This document shows positions 19,737 through 28,544 of a DNA stretch of 64,000 nt, one piece after another. The notes below the pieces were generated by a model that made no database searches, was not told the origin of the DNA, and saw only the letters and a program-made list of their open reading frames with translations. Position numbers and translations under genes: made by a program. The first letter of the stretch is position 1; each line of letters begins with the position of its first letter. This DNA is from Geodermatophilus bullaregiensis (GTDB taxonomy: Bacteria > Actinomycetota > Actinomycetes > Mycobacteriales > Geodermatophilaceae): positions 2,604,001-2,668,000 of the forward strand of contig NZ_JAFBCJ010000001.1 in NCBI RefSeq assembly GCF_016907675.1, given 5' to 3'.

Positions 19737-19741
19737 CGTCC

Positions 19742-20014
19742 TCAGCGCCAGCGCATCGACATGACCAGGCCGAGCACCATGGCGCCGAAGCCGATGGCGA
19801 AGTTCCAGGCCGACAGCGACGCCATGAACGGGATCTGGTCGCCGGCCACGTAGTAGACGACGATCCACAGCAGCCCGAGCACCATGAGCGTGACCATCAG
19901 CGGCGCCCACCAGCGTGGGCTCGGCTGCACGGCGCGCGCCTGGGACGTCCGGGACTGCAGCACACCCTCGGGCGGCGTGTAGACCGACTTCTTGCGCACC
20001 TTCGACTTGGGCAC
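19742..20014 (-). CDS. crgA: Cell division protein CrgA
   Basis: 90 aa from GTG 20014; AGGAG lies 9 nt upstream. It begins PKSKVRKKSVYTPP, the basic N-terminus typical of CrgA, and has two membrane helices, WWAPLMVTLMVLGLLWIVVY and a second ending in the conserved M-R-W-R. CrgA is an actinobacterial inner-membrane protein that links FtsZ-ring proteins with wall synthesis at the septum. Its neighbours here (DUF881 gene, trpG, pknB operon) match the standard order (Rv0011c). Confidence 0.95.
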   Translation of the reverse strand: MPKSKVRKKSVYTPPEGVLQSRTSQARAVQPSPRWWAPLMVTLMVLGLLWIVVYYVAGDQIPFMASLSAWNFAIGFGAMVLGLVMSMRWR

Positions 20015-20146
20015 TCCGACCGACTCCTGTTCCCGGGGCACCGGTCCGTCGCGACCGGCACGTACTCGTCCCAGCCTAGGCTGAGAGGGGTGCAGGTCGG
20101 CTCTCCCGAGGGCCGTCGCTCCCCCCACGTGTCCCTGGAGCCGCCC

Positions 20147-20911
20147 GTGACCCCGCCTCCGACACCCGGGCCCCCGCCCCGCGGGCGCGCGGCGTGGGGC
20201 GCCCTGGTGCCCGTGGTGGCGCTGGCGGCGGGCCTGCTGTTCGCCACCTCCGGCCAGACCGCCCAGGGCTCGGACCTGCGCGCCGGCGACGTGACCGAGC
20301 TGTCCACGCTGATCGCCCAGCGCAACGAGGTCATCCTCGAGCAGGAGGCGCAGCTGGAGGCGCTGCAGCGCCGGGCCGAGGCGCTCACCGACCAGGCCGC
20401 CTCCCGCGACGGCGCGGTCGCGGCCGCCCGGGCGGCCGGCGAGGACGGCGCCCTGTCGGCCGGGCTGGTGGCGATGAGCGGGCGGGGCGTGGAGATCACC
20501 CTGGACGACGCACCGCGCCGTCCCGACGGCGGCCTGCCGACCGGCGCCCGGCCCGACGACGTCGTCATCCACCAGTCCGACGTCCAGGCGGTGGTGAACG
20601 CCGTGTGGGCCGCCGGTGCCGACGGCGTCGCGATCATGGACCAGCGGCTCGTGGCCACCAGCGCCGTCCGCTGCGTCGGCAACGTGCTGCTGCTGCAGGG
20701 GCGCACGTACTCGCCACCGTTCGTGGTCACCGCCATCGGGGACCCGGCGGCCGTCCGCACCCAGCTCGACGCCTCGCCGCAGGTGCAGGTCTTCCTGCAG
20801 GCGGTCGAGGACTACGGGCTGGGCTTCGCCTTCCGCGAGCGGCCCGACCTCACGCTGCCGGGCCACGACGCCCCGCCGGTCATGGAGTACGCCACAGCGG
20901 CCGACGGGTGA
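20147..20911 (+). CDS. DUF881 family protein
   Basis: 254 aa from GTG 20147, chosen because GGAG lies 6 nt upstream; in-frame GTG codons at 20090 and 20129 are alternatives. A short Pro-rich stretch is followed by one membrane helix (GALVPVVALAAGLLFATSG), a coiled-coil-like region (residues about 45-85) and the DUF881 domain with VVIHQSDVQAVVNAVWAAGA, then AIMDQRL and FVVTAIGD. The layout suggests an anchored extracytoplasmic protein. It is divergent from crgA and leads into trpG, as at Rv0012. Family function is not established; links to division are by context. Confidence 0.9.
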   Translation: MTPPPTPGPPPRGRAAWGALVPVVALAAGLLFATSGQTAQGSDLRAGDVTELSTLIAQRNEVILEQEAQLEALQRRAEALTDQAASRDGAVAAARAAGEDGALSAGLVAMSGRGVEITLDDAPRRPDGGLPTGARPDDVVIHQSDVQAVVNAVWAAGADGVAIMDQRLVATSAVRCVGNVLLLQGRTYSPPFVVTAIGDPAAVRTQLDASPQVQVFLQAVEDYGLGFAFRERPDLTLPGHDAPPVMEYATAADG

Positions 20912-20947
20912 GCCCGGCCGCGGTGGGGAGCGGTGTAGACAGGAGGC

Positions 20948-21598
20948 GTGAGCCGTCCCGTCCTCGTCGTCGACAACTTCGACAGCTTCGTCTACAACCT
21001 GGTCCAGTACCTCGGGCAGCTGGGCGTGGAGTGCGTCGTGCGGCGCAACGACGCCGTCACCGTCGACGAGCTGGCCGACCTCGACGTCGCCGGGGTGCTG
21101 CTCTCCCCCGGTCCCGGGACGCCCGCCGGCGCGGGGGTGACCGTGCCGATGGTGCGCGCGGCCGCCGAGGCCGGCACGCCGGTGCTGGGTGTGTGCCTGG
21201 GCCACCAGGCCGTCGCCGAGGCGTTCGGCGCCGAGGTGGTGCGGGCGCCGGAGCTGTTGCACGGCAAGACCAGCGAGGTGGTGCACGACGGTGTCGGCGT
21301 GCTGGCCGGGCTGCCCTCGCCGTTCACCGCCACCCGCTACCACTCGCTGGCCGTCGACCGGACCACCGTGCCCGCCGAGCTCGAGGTCACCGGGACGACG
21401 CCCTCGGGCATCGTGATGGCGCTGCGCCACCGCGAGCTGCCCGTCGAGGGCGTGCAGTTCCACCCCGAGTCGGTGCTCACCCAGGGCGGGCACCGGATGC
21501 TGGCCACCTGGCTGGCGGCCTGCGGCCTGGCGCCCGACCCCGACGTGGTCGAGGCCGCCGCGGCCGGCGCCCGCCGGCTGTCGGCCACGCCTGCCTGA
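20948..21598 (+). CDS. trpG: Glutamine amidotransferase, anthranilate/aminodeoxychorismate synthase component II
   Basis: 216 aa. GTG 20948 is the only usable start because an in-frame TAG lies at 20936; its AGGAGG is unusually close (1 nt). The class I amidotransferase has catalytic Cys83 in GVCLGHQA and the His-Glu pair in VQFHPESV, with the oxyanion loop SPGPGTP. It releases ammonia from glutamine for chorismate-using synthases. It may serve folate (PabA), tryptophan (TrpG) or both; no component I gene is nearby. The gene sits after the DUF881 gene, as at Rv0013. Confidence 0.94.
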   Translation: MSRPVLVVDNFDSFVYNLVQYLGQLGVECVVRRNDAVTVDELADLDVAGVLLSPGPGTPAGAGVTVPMVRAAAEAGTPVLGVCLGHQAVAEAFGAEVVRAPELLHGKTSEVVHDGVGVLAGLPSPFTATRYHSLAVDRTTVPAELEVTGTTPSGIVMALRHRELPVEGVQFHPESVLTQGGHRMLATWLAACGLAPDPDVVEAAAAGARRLSATPA

Positions 21599-21616
21599 GC
21601 CGCGTCGGACCTCCGT

Positions 21617-21660
21617 ACGACACGAGGGCCCCTCCCGTCCGGGAGGGGCCCTCGTGTCGT
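21617..21660. terminator. Bidirectional terminator, 20-bp perfect stem
   Basis: Arms ACGACACGAGGGCCCCTCCC (21617-21636) and exact complement (21641-21660) around loop GTCC, between the convergent trpG and pknB genes. Confidence 0.88.
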
Positions 21661-21672
21661 GTGCGGCAGGCG

Positions 21673-23607
21673 TCAGCCGGTCGGTGTCGCCGTGCTCGGG
21701 GTGGAGCTGCCCGTGGCGGGAACCTGCTGGACGACGAGCAGCGTGATCTGGCCGTCGGGCTCGACGGTCTGACCCGGCTCGGGGTCGCTGCCGGCCACGG
21801 TGCCCGGCGTCTGGCCGCCCTCGCCCTCGGTGGGCAGCACGGTGATCGTGCCGGTGAAGCCCGCCTGGGCCAGCGCCTGGCGCGCCTGCGCCTCGGTGGC
21901 GCCGACGATCGAGGTCGGCACGGTGACCTCCGCGGCGCCGCCGGACACCTGCAGGGTGATGTCGGTGTCGGCCGTGGCCTGGGTGCCGGCGGCCGGGTCG
22001 CTGGCGACGACCGTGCCGGCCGGCTGGTCGGAGTCGACCTCCTCGACCGTCACCCGGCCGAAGCCCGCCGTGCCGAGGGTGTCGCGGGCGGTGGCCTCGT
22101 CCTGGCGGACGACGTCCGGGATCTCGACGGTGCCGTCGGAGACCTCGAGGGTGAACGCGGTGTCCGGGGCGGCCTGCGAGCCCTGCGCCGGGTCGGCGGC
22201 GACGACGGTGTTCTCGTCCTCGAGCGAGTCGACCTGGTCGGTGTTGATGTTCCCCGTGAAACCGGCGTTGCGCAGCGCCGTCTCGGCGTCGTCGGCGTCG
22301 AGGTTGACGATCGGCGGCACGGTCAGCGTGCCGGGTCCGGCGCCCACCACGAGGGCCACCGTGCTCTCGCGCTCGACCTGGGCGCCGCTGGCCGGGTCGG
22401 TGCTGAGCACCAGGCCCTCCTGCTCGGCGCTGCTGGCCTGCGGGGTCACCGGGCCGACGGTCAGGCCGGCCTCGCGCAGGGCCGCCTCCGCCTCCGCCTG
22501 CGGGTCCCCGACCACGTCGGGCACCGCCACCCGGGCGACCTCGGCCGCGGGCGGCTCCTCGTCGCCGGAGTTCAGCAGCAGCGCCACCCCGACGACCGCG
22601 CCGACCAGCACGAGGGCGCCCACGACGAGTGCGACCAGCCGGTTGCGCCTGCGCCGGCGGGCGGCCTCGTCGTCGTCCCAACCGTCCTCGTCGCCGGGGA
22701 AGCCGGGGGTCGCGCCGAGGATGGTGGTCTTCTCCTCGTCACCCATCACCGGCGTCGCCTCGACCCGCTGCCCGGCCAGTGACCGGAGCAGGTCGTTGCG
22801 CATGTCCGCGGCCGACTGGTAGCGGTTGGCCGGGTTCTTGCTGAGCGCCTTGAGCAGGATCGCGTCGAGGTCCGGCGGGATCGCCGGGTTGATCGACGAC
22901 GGCAGCCGCGGGTCCTCCCGGACGTGCTGGTAGGCCACCGAGACGGGGGAGTCGCCGGTGAACGGCGGCGCGCCGGTCACCAGCTCGTAGAGCAGGCAGC
23001 CCACCGAGTAGACGTCGGACCGGGCGTCGACGGCCTCGCCGCGCGCCTGCTCGGGGGAGAGGTACTGCGCGGTGCCGATGACCGCCGCGGTCGACGTCAT
23101 CGTCGCGGCGGAGTCGGAGACCGCGCGGGCGATGCCGAAGTCCATCACCTTGACGGTGCCCTGGGGCGTGATCATCACGTTCCCGGGCTTCACGTCGCGG
23201 TGCACGATGCCGTTGCGGTGGCTGAAGTCCAGCGCCGCGCAGGTGTCGGCGGCCAGGCTCATCGCCCGCTCGGGCGGGAGCACGCCCTCCCGGCGGAGGA
23301 CGTCGCGCAGCGTCTCGCCCTCGACGTACTCCATGACGATGTAGGGCGTCGCGCCCGACGGCGTCCGGTCCTCGCCGGTGTCGTAGACCGCGACGATCGC
23401 CGGGTGGTTCAGCGACGCGGCCGCCTGGGCCTCCCGGCGGAACCGCACCTGGAAGGAGGGGTCGCGGGCGAGGTCGCTGCGCAGCACCTTGACCGCCACC
23501 TCGCGGCCCAGGCGCAGGTCGCGACCGCGGTGCACCTCCGCCATGCCGCCGCGGCCGAGCACCCCGCCGATCTCGTAGCGCTCGCCGAGCACCTGGGGGG
23601 TGGTCAT
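21673..23607 (-). CDS. pknB: Serine/threonine protein kinase with four PASTA domains
   Basis: 644 aa from ATG 23607, GAGAGGA upstream. The cytoplasmic kinase has the Gly-rich loop LGRGGMAEV, Lys40 (VAVK), HRDVKPGN, DFGIAR and a T-rich activation loop MTSTAAVIGTAQYLSPEQAR. A basic stretch RRRRRNRL leads into one membrane helix, followed by four extracellular PASTA repeats that in this family bind muropeptides or lipid II. PknB phosphorylates wall-synthesis and division proteins. It is the last gene of the fhaA-to-pknB operon; the start lies 136 nt after the pknA stop. Confidence 0.96.
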   Translation of the reverse strand: MTTPQVLGERYEIGGVLGRGGMAEVHRGRDLRLGREVAVKVLRSDLARDPSFQVRFRREAQAAASLNHPAIVAVYDTGEDRTPSGATPYIVMEYVEGETLRDVLRREGVLPPERAMSLAADTCAALDFSHRNGIVHRDVKPGNVMITPQGTVKVMDFGIARAVSDSAATMTSTAAVIGTAQYLSPEQARGEAVDARSDVYSVGCLLYELVTGAPPFTGDSPVSVAYQHVREDPRLPSSINPAIPPDLDAILLKALSKNPANRYQSAADMRNDLLRSLAGQRVEATPVMGDEEKTTILGATPGFPGDEDGWDDDEAARRRRRNRLVALVVGALVLVGAVVGVALLLNSGDEEPPAAEVARVAVPDVVGDPQAEAEAALREAGLTVGPVTPQASSAEQEGLVLSTDPASGAQVERESTVALVVGAGPGTLTVPPIVNLDADDAETALRNAGFTGNINTDQVDSLEDENTVVAADPAQGSQAAPDTAFTLEVSDGTVEIPDVVRQDEATARDTLGTAGFGRVTVEEVDSDQPAGTVVASDPAAGTQATADTDITLQVSGGAAEVTVPTSIVGATEAQARQALAQAGFTGTITVLPTEGEGGQTPGTVAGSDPEPGQTVEPDGQITLLVVQQVPATGSSTPSTATPTG

Positions 23608-23743
23608 CGGTGGTCCTCTCGGGCGGTGCGCCGGCGCGTCGTGGGCGGGGCCGGGCACGGTCGAGCGCCGGGCAGGGACCCCCTCCCGGCGGGCAGCGTA
23701 ACGGCCGAGGTGCCCGATGCCGGGACGGCGCGGGTGAGCGGCG

Positions 23744-25681
23744 TCACGCCTGCGGACCCTCGGCCACGGCCGCCCCACCGCCGGACTGCTGCCCGTTCGG
23801 GGGCACGTTCTGCTGCACCGGCGCGGTCGGTGTCGTCGTCGTCACCGCCGACGACGGGGCCGGTGCGGAGCTGCCGGGCTGGGTGTCCCCGCCCTCGTCC
23901 TCGCCCCCGCCCCCGCCCGGAGCGGGCTCCTCCTCGGGCTCCTCCTCGGCGGGCGGCGTGGTGGTCGGCGTCGGCGTCGGAGTGGGCGCCTGGGTGGTCG
24001 GGGTCGGGTTCCCGCCGTTCCCGCTGTTGCCGTTCCCGCTGTTGCCGTTCCCGTTGCCGCTGTTCCCGTTGCCGCTGTCGCCCTGCCCGTCGTCGCCGGA
24101 GCCCTGGTCCTCCTCGGGCTCCTCCTGCACGGGGCTGTAGCCGTCCTCGGCGACGGTGAGGGTCACGGTGCTGCCCGCGGCGACCTGCACGCCCGACGGG
24201 TCGACGCCGGCGACGTCGTTCGCGTCGAGCTCGAGGCCGAGGGCGGCGAGCTGGTCGGCGGTGGCGGCCGTCCGGGACACGACCAGGCCCAGCTCCTCCA
24301 GGTCGGCCTGCACGACGTCGGCGTCCTCGCCGAGGTACTCCGACGCCGCGCCGATGGTCACCTGCTGCGGCGCCGCGGTCGGCGCGCCCGTGGTGGGGGC
24401 ACTGGTGGTGGTCTCCTCGGCGGTGGTGCCGCCGCTGTCGCCGTCCCCGCCCCCGAGGAGGAGGAAGGCGCCGGTCAGCAACCCGGCCAGGACCACCAGG
24501 CCGGCCACCAGCCACGCCCAGCGGCGGTTGCCCTGGCGGCGTTCGCTCTGCCGCCGCTCGCTGCGCCGCGGCTGCGGCGCCGGCCGTCCGTACTCCTGCT
24601 CGTCGTCGTCGACCGGCGGGCCCTGCAGCGGTGGCATGGTCCGCGCGTCGGCGGCGTGCCGTCCGCCCGTGCGCGGGCCCCCGGCCGCCGCTGCGGCGGC
24701 CCCGGCGGCGGCCGCTCCTGCGGCGGCGCCGGTCACCGGCCCGCCGAAGACGCGGGTGCCGTCGCCGCCCACCTCGGGGATGACCTCGGTCGCGGCCCCG
24801 GCCGCGGCGGCGGTGCCGGTGGCCGTGGTCGCCGGTGCCGGGCTCCCGCCGGCGGCGACCGCCCGGATCGCGGCGGCGAAGTCCGCGCCGTCGCTGAACC
24901 GGTCGTGGGGGTCCTTGGCCAGCGCCCGGTCCACGAGCCGGCGCACCGGGGCCGGGATGTCCGCCGGCAGCGGCGGGGGCTGCCGGTTGATGTGCGCCAG
25001 CGCGATGGCGACCTGGGAGGTGCCGTCGAACGGCCGCCCACCGGTGAGGCACTCGTAGCCGACGACGCCGAGGGAGTACACGTCGGAGGCCGCGGTGGTC
25101 TCCAGGCCCTGTGCCTGCTCGGGCGAGAGGTACTGCGCGGTGCCGACCACCATCCCGGTGCGGGTCAGCGGCGTCGCGTCGCGGGTCCGGGCGATGCCGA
25201 AGTCGGTCAGCTTCACCACGCCGTCGGGCCGCACGATGAGGTTGCCCGGCTTGATGTCGCGGTGGACGACGCCGGCGGCGTGCGCGGCCGACAGCCCGTC
25301 GGCGGCCTGGCCGAGCACGTGCAGCGTCCAGTCGACCGGCAGCCGCCCCTCCTCGTGCAGGATCTGCACGAGCGGCTTGCCCTCGACCAGCTCCATGACG
25401 AGGAAGGCCAGCTGCCCGGGGCCGCCGTCGGCGCTGGTCTCGCCGTAGTCGTAGACCGAGGCGATGTTCGGGTGCGACAGGGCCGCGGTGTGCCGGGCCT
25501 CGTTGCGGAACCGGGCCACGAAGCTCGGGTCGCCGGTGTACTCGCTGCGCAGGACCTTGGCGGCCACGATGCGGTCGAGCACGCGGTCGCGGGCGCGCCA
25601 GACCTCGCCCATGCCGCCGGTGGCGATCGGCTCGGTGATCTCGTAGCGGCCGGCCAGGACGGTGCCGGTGGACAGGGCCAT
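23744..25681 (-). CDS. pknA: Serine/threonine protein kinase PknA, with PASTA-like domain and low-complexity tail
   Basis: 645 aa; ATG 25681 overlaps the pbpA stop by one base (TGATG). The kinase domain has IATGGMGEV, Lys42 in VAAK, HRDIKPGN, DFGIAR and the activation segment TPLTRTGMVVGTAQYLSPEQ. After an Ala-rich linker and a basic stretch comes one membrane helix (WAWLVAGLVVLAGLLTGAFL), then one PASTA-like domain and an external tail of Ser-Gly-Asn repeats, Thr/Pro and Glu. M. tuberculosis PknA lacks a PASTA domain, so this version is longer than that reference. With PknB it would control growth and division. Confidence 0.93.
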   Translation of the reverse strand: MALSTGTVLAGRYEITEPIATGGMGEVWRARDRVLDRIVAAKVLRSEYTGDPSFVARFRNEARHTAALSHPNIASVYDYGETSADGGPGQLAFLVMELVEGKPLVQILHEEGRLPVDWTLHVLGQAADGLSAAHAAGVVHRDIKPGNLIVRPDGVVKLTDFGIARTRDATPLTRTGMVVGTAQYLSPEQAQGLETTAASDVYSLGVVGYECLTGGRPFDGTSQVAIALAHINRQPPPLPADIPAPVRRLVDRALAKDPHDRFSDGADFAAAIRAVAAGGSPAPATTATGTAAAAGAATEVIPEVGGDGTRVFGGPVTGAAAGAAAAGAAAAAAGGPRTGGRHAADARTMPPLQGPPVDDDEQEYGRPAPQPRRSERRQSERRQGNRRWAWLVAGLVVLAGLLTGAFLLLGGGDGDSGGTTAEETTTSAPTTGAPTAAPQQVTIGAASEYLGEDADVVQADLEELGLVVSRTAATADQLAALGLELDANDVAGVDPSGVQVAAGSTVTLTVAEDGYSPVQEEPEEDQGSGDDGQGDSGNGNSGNGNGNSGNGNSGNGGNPTPTTQAPTPTPTPTTTPPAEEEPEEEPAPGGGGGEDEGGDTQPGSSAPAPSSAVTTTTPTAPVQQNVPPNGQQSGGGAAVAEGPQA

Positions 25682-27129
25682 CAGCCCCCCTGACCCTCGA
25701 GGTGCGCCTCGATCACCTCGCGGGCGATCGGTGCGGACGTGTCGCCGCCGGTACCCCCGCCGTTGGCCACGAACACCGCGACGGCGATCTGCGGGTCCTC
25801 GGCGGGGGCGAAGCCGATGAACCAGTTGTGGTCGGGGACGTCCTCGGCCACCTGGGCGGTGCCGGTCTTGCCGGTCACCGTGACGCCGGGGACGCGCGCG
25901 GCCCGGCCGCTGCCGTTGGCCACCACGCTCTCCATCATCTCCGTCAGCTGGCCGGCCACCTCGGCGCTGACCGGCTCGGAGAGCTCCTCCGGGTCGGCCC
26001 GGTCGATGACCGTGAGGTCGGGGGCGCGCACCTGGTCGACCAGGTAGGGCGTCATCAGTGTCCCGTCGTTGGCCACGGCCGCGGCCACCATCGCCGCCTG
26101 CAGCGGGGTCATCCGGACGTCGCGCTGGCCGATCGAGCTCTGCCCCAGCGCGGCCTCGCTCTCGATGTCGCCGACGCTGCTGCCGGCGGTCTCCATCGGG
26201 ATCTCCAGGCCCTCGCCGGTCATGCCGAAGGCCTCGGCCATCTCCCGCACCCGGTCCTCGCCGAGGTCGATCCCCAGCTGGGCGAAGGCGGTGTTGCAGG
26301 AGATGGTCAGCGCGTCGATGAGCGACTGCTCCTGGCTGCTGCTGCACGAGGAGTTGCCGAAGTTGCGCAGCTGGGTCGAGGTGCCCGGCAGGGTGAGCGT
26401 GTCCGGCGCCGGGACGACGGTGTCGGGGGTGTACTCGCCCGACGCCAGGGCCGCGGCCGAGACGATGACCTTGAACACCGAGCCCGGCGGGTAGTTGTCC
26501 TGGATTGCCCGGTTCAGCCGCGGGTCGGCGTCCATCGCCTCGAGCTCGGCAGCGTAGGCGCGGATGGCGTCGGGGTCGTGGCTGGACAGCCGGCCGGGGT
26601 CGTAGGTCGGGGTGCTGGCCATGCCGAGCACCGCGCCGGTGGACGGGTCGAGCGCCACGACGGCGCCGGTGACGCCCTCGAGCCCGGCCATCGCGGCCTC
26701 CTGGACGGCGGGGTCGAGGGTGAGGACGACGTCGCCGCCGGCCGGGTCGCGGCCGGTGAACAGGTCGGCCAGCCGCTGGGTGAACAGCCGGGCGTCGGAG
26801 CCGGCGAGCACGTCGTTGGCCGCCTGCTCCATCTGCCAGCTGTTGTAGATCAGCGAGTAGTAGCCGGTGACCGGCGCGTACGTCGTCCCCTGCGGGTACT
26901 GGCGCAGGTAGGTCAGCGTGTCCTGGGTGGGCACCGACAGCGCCACCTCGGTGCCGTCGACGACGATCGAGCCGCGCTCGCGGGAGTACTCCTCGGTGAG
27001 CACGCGGGTGTTGCCCGAGTCCTCGCGCAGCTCGTCGGAGCGCACGACCTGGATGTAGTTGACGTTGACGATCAGCAGCGTGAACAGGACGAGCACGCTG
27101 ATCGCGACGCGGCGCAGGGGTGCGTTCAC
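25681..27129 (-). CDS. pbpA: Penicillin-binding protein A (class B transpeptidase)
   Basis: 482 aa; GTG 27129 overlaps the rodA stop by 4 nt. One membrane anchor (VAISVLVLFTLLIVNVNYIQ) is followed by a short non-catalytic domain and a transpeptidase with all three motifs: S-V-F-K in PPGSVFKV, S-C-N in TISCNTAF and K-T-G in TGKTGTAQ. It would cross-link peptidoglycan outside the membrane as partner of the SEDS protein encoded just upstream. Translational coupling to rodA and pknA supports a joint complex. Confidence 0.95.
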   Translation of the reverse strand: MNAPLRRVAISVLVLFTLLIVNVNYIQVVRSDELREDSGNTRVLTEEYSRERGSIVVDGTEVALSVPTQDTLTYLRQYPQGTTYAPVTGYYSLIYNSWQMEQAANDVLAGSDARLFTQRLADLFTGRDPAGGDVVLTLDPAVQEAAMAGLEGVTGAVVALDPSTGAVLGMASTPTYDPGRLSSHDPDAIRAYAAELEAMDADPRLNRAIQDNYPPGSVFKVIVSAAALASGEYTPDTVVPAPDTLTLPGTSTQLRNFGNSSCSSSQEQSLIDALTISCNTAFAQLGIDLGEDRVREMAEAFGMTGEGLEIPMETAGSSVGDIESEAALGQSSIGQRDVRMTPLQAAMVAAAVANDGTLMTPYLVDQVRAPDLTVIDRADPEELSEPVSAEVAGQLTEMMESVVANGSGRAARVPGVTVTGKTGTAQVAEDVPDHNWFIGFAPAEDPQIAVAVFVANGGGTGGDTSAPIAREVIEAHLEGQGG

Positions 27130-28544
27130 GGCGTCACCACCTCGGTGGGCGCCTCGCCGATCGCCTGCTTGGGCGGTGCCGGCGGGGTGGCCGGACGGCG
27201 TGCGGCGTCGCTGATCCGCACCAGGATCGCCACCAGGCCGAAGTTGGCCACCAGCGACGAGCCGCCGTAGGCGACGAACGGGGTGGTCAGGCCGGTCAGC
27301 GGCAGCAGGCCGGTGACGCCGCCGAGGACGACGAACAGCTGCCAGGCGACGGCGAAGGCCAGCCCACCGGCCAGCAGCTTGCCGAAGGCGTCGCGCACGA
27401 CCAGCGAGGTGCGCAGACCGCGCTCGACCAGGATCAGGTAGACGACGATCACCGCGACCAGGCCGAACAGGCCCAGCTCCTCGCCCAGCGCGGCGGCGAT
27501 GAAGTCGCTCTTGGCCACCGGCACCTGGTCGGGGCGCCCGCCGCCGAGCCCGGCACCGAACAGGCCGCCGGTGCCCAGCCCGAACAGCGACTGGACCAGC
27601 TGGTAGCCGCCCTCGTCGCGGTAGGCGAAGGGGTCGAGCCAGGTGTCCACCCGGACCTGCACGTGACCGAACACCTGGTAGGCGAAGAACGCCCCGCCGG
27701 CGAAGAGCCCGAGACCGATGAGCAGCCAGCTGGCCCGCTCGGTGGCGATGTAGAGCATCACCACGAAGATGCCGAACAGCAGCAGCGAGCTGCCCAGGTC
27801 CCGCTCGAAGACCAGCACGAGGATCGACAGCGCCCAGGCGACCAGCACCGGGCCGAGGTCGCGGCCGCGGGGCAGCTCCAGCCCCGCGACCCGGCGGCTG
27901 GCCAGCGCGAGCACGTCGCGCTTGTCGACCAGGTAGGACGCGAAGAAGACGATCAGGCAGATCTTGGCGAACTCGCCGGGCTGGATGCTGAAGCCGGCGA
28001 CGCGGATCCAGATCTTGGCGCCGTAGACCTCCGAGATCGAGGCGGGCAGCACGGCGGGGATCGCCAGCAGCACCAGCCCGACCAGCGCGAGGGTGTAGGC
28101 GAAGCGGGACAGCAGCCGGTGGTCGCGCAGGACGACCAGGACGGCGATGAACAGCCCGGAGCCGACGGTGGCCCACAGCAGCTGGACCGGCGCGTCCTCC
28201 GAGCCCGCGGCGGCGCCGACCTGCTCCCCGGCGAGGTCGAGCCGGTGGATCATGGTCAGCCCCAGGCCGGACAGCAGCGCGACCGCGGGCAGCAGCAACG
28301 GGTCGGCGTAGGGCGCGAACCGGCGGACGACGAGGTGCAGCACCGCCCACAGCGCGGCGAACCAGCCGCCGAACGTGGCCAGCTCCGGGCGCAGCGACCC
28401 GGTGACGGTGACGTCCACGATGGACTGCGCCGCGAGCGTGATGAGGACGGCGAAGCCCAGCAGCGCCAGCTCGGTGTTGCGCCGGGTGGGGATCGCCGTG
28501 CCCGGCGCCGCCGAGCGCGGGTCGGTCGAGGGGCCGCCGATCAC
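27126..28544 (-). CDS. rodA: SEDS-family peptidoglycan glycosyltransferase (RodA/FtsW type)
   Basis: 472 aa with about ten to twelve membrane helices; GTG 28544 overlaps the pstP stop by 4 nt. Family signatures include FSIQPGEFAKICLIVFFASY, FERDLGSSLLLF, the long external loop with WLDPFAYRDEGGYQLVQSLF and GLLPLTGLTTPFVAYGGSS near the end. SEDS proteins polymerise lipid II with a cognate class B PBP, here PbpA. The pstP-rodA-pbpA-pknA-pknB order matches Rv0014c-Rv0018c. Confidence 0.95.
   Translation of the reverse strand: MIGGPSTDPRSAAPGTAIPTRRNTELALLGFAVLITLAAQSIVDVTVTGSLRPELATFGGWFAALWAVLHLVVRRFAPYADPLLLPAVALLSGLGLTMIHRLDLAGEQVGAAAGSEDAPVQLLWATVGSGLFIAVLVVLRDHRLLSRFAYTLALVGLVLLAIPAVLPASISEVYGAKIWIRVAGFSIQPGEFAKICLIVFFASYLVDKRDVLALASRRVAGLELPRGRDLGPVLVAWALSILVLVFERDLGSSLLLFGIFVVMLYIATERASWLLIGLGLFAGGAFFAYQVFGHVQVRVDTWLDPFAYRDEGGYQLVQSLFGLGTGGLFGAGLGGGRPDQVPVAKSDFIAAALGEELGLFGLVAVIVVYLILVERGLRTSLVVRDAFGKLLAGGLAFAVAWQLFVVLGGVTGLLPLTGLTTPFVAYGGSSLVANFGLVAILVRISDAARRPATPPAPPKQAIGEAPTEVVTP

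Noticed and set aside
19230-19741. Chromosomal replication origin
   Set aside because: Only a few imperfect DnaA-like boxes, no AT-rich unwinding region, and no dnaA or dnaN beside it.
24010-24080. Short tandem DNA repeat as an independent element
   Set aside because: It is in frame and encodes the Ser-Gly-Asn tail of PknA.
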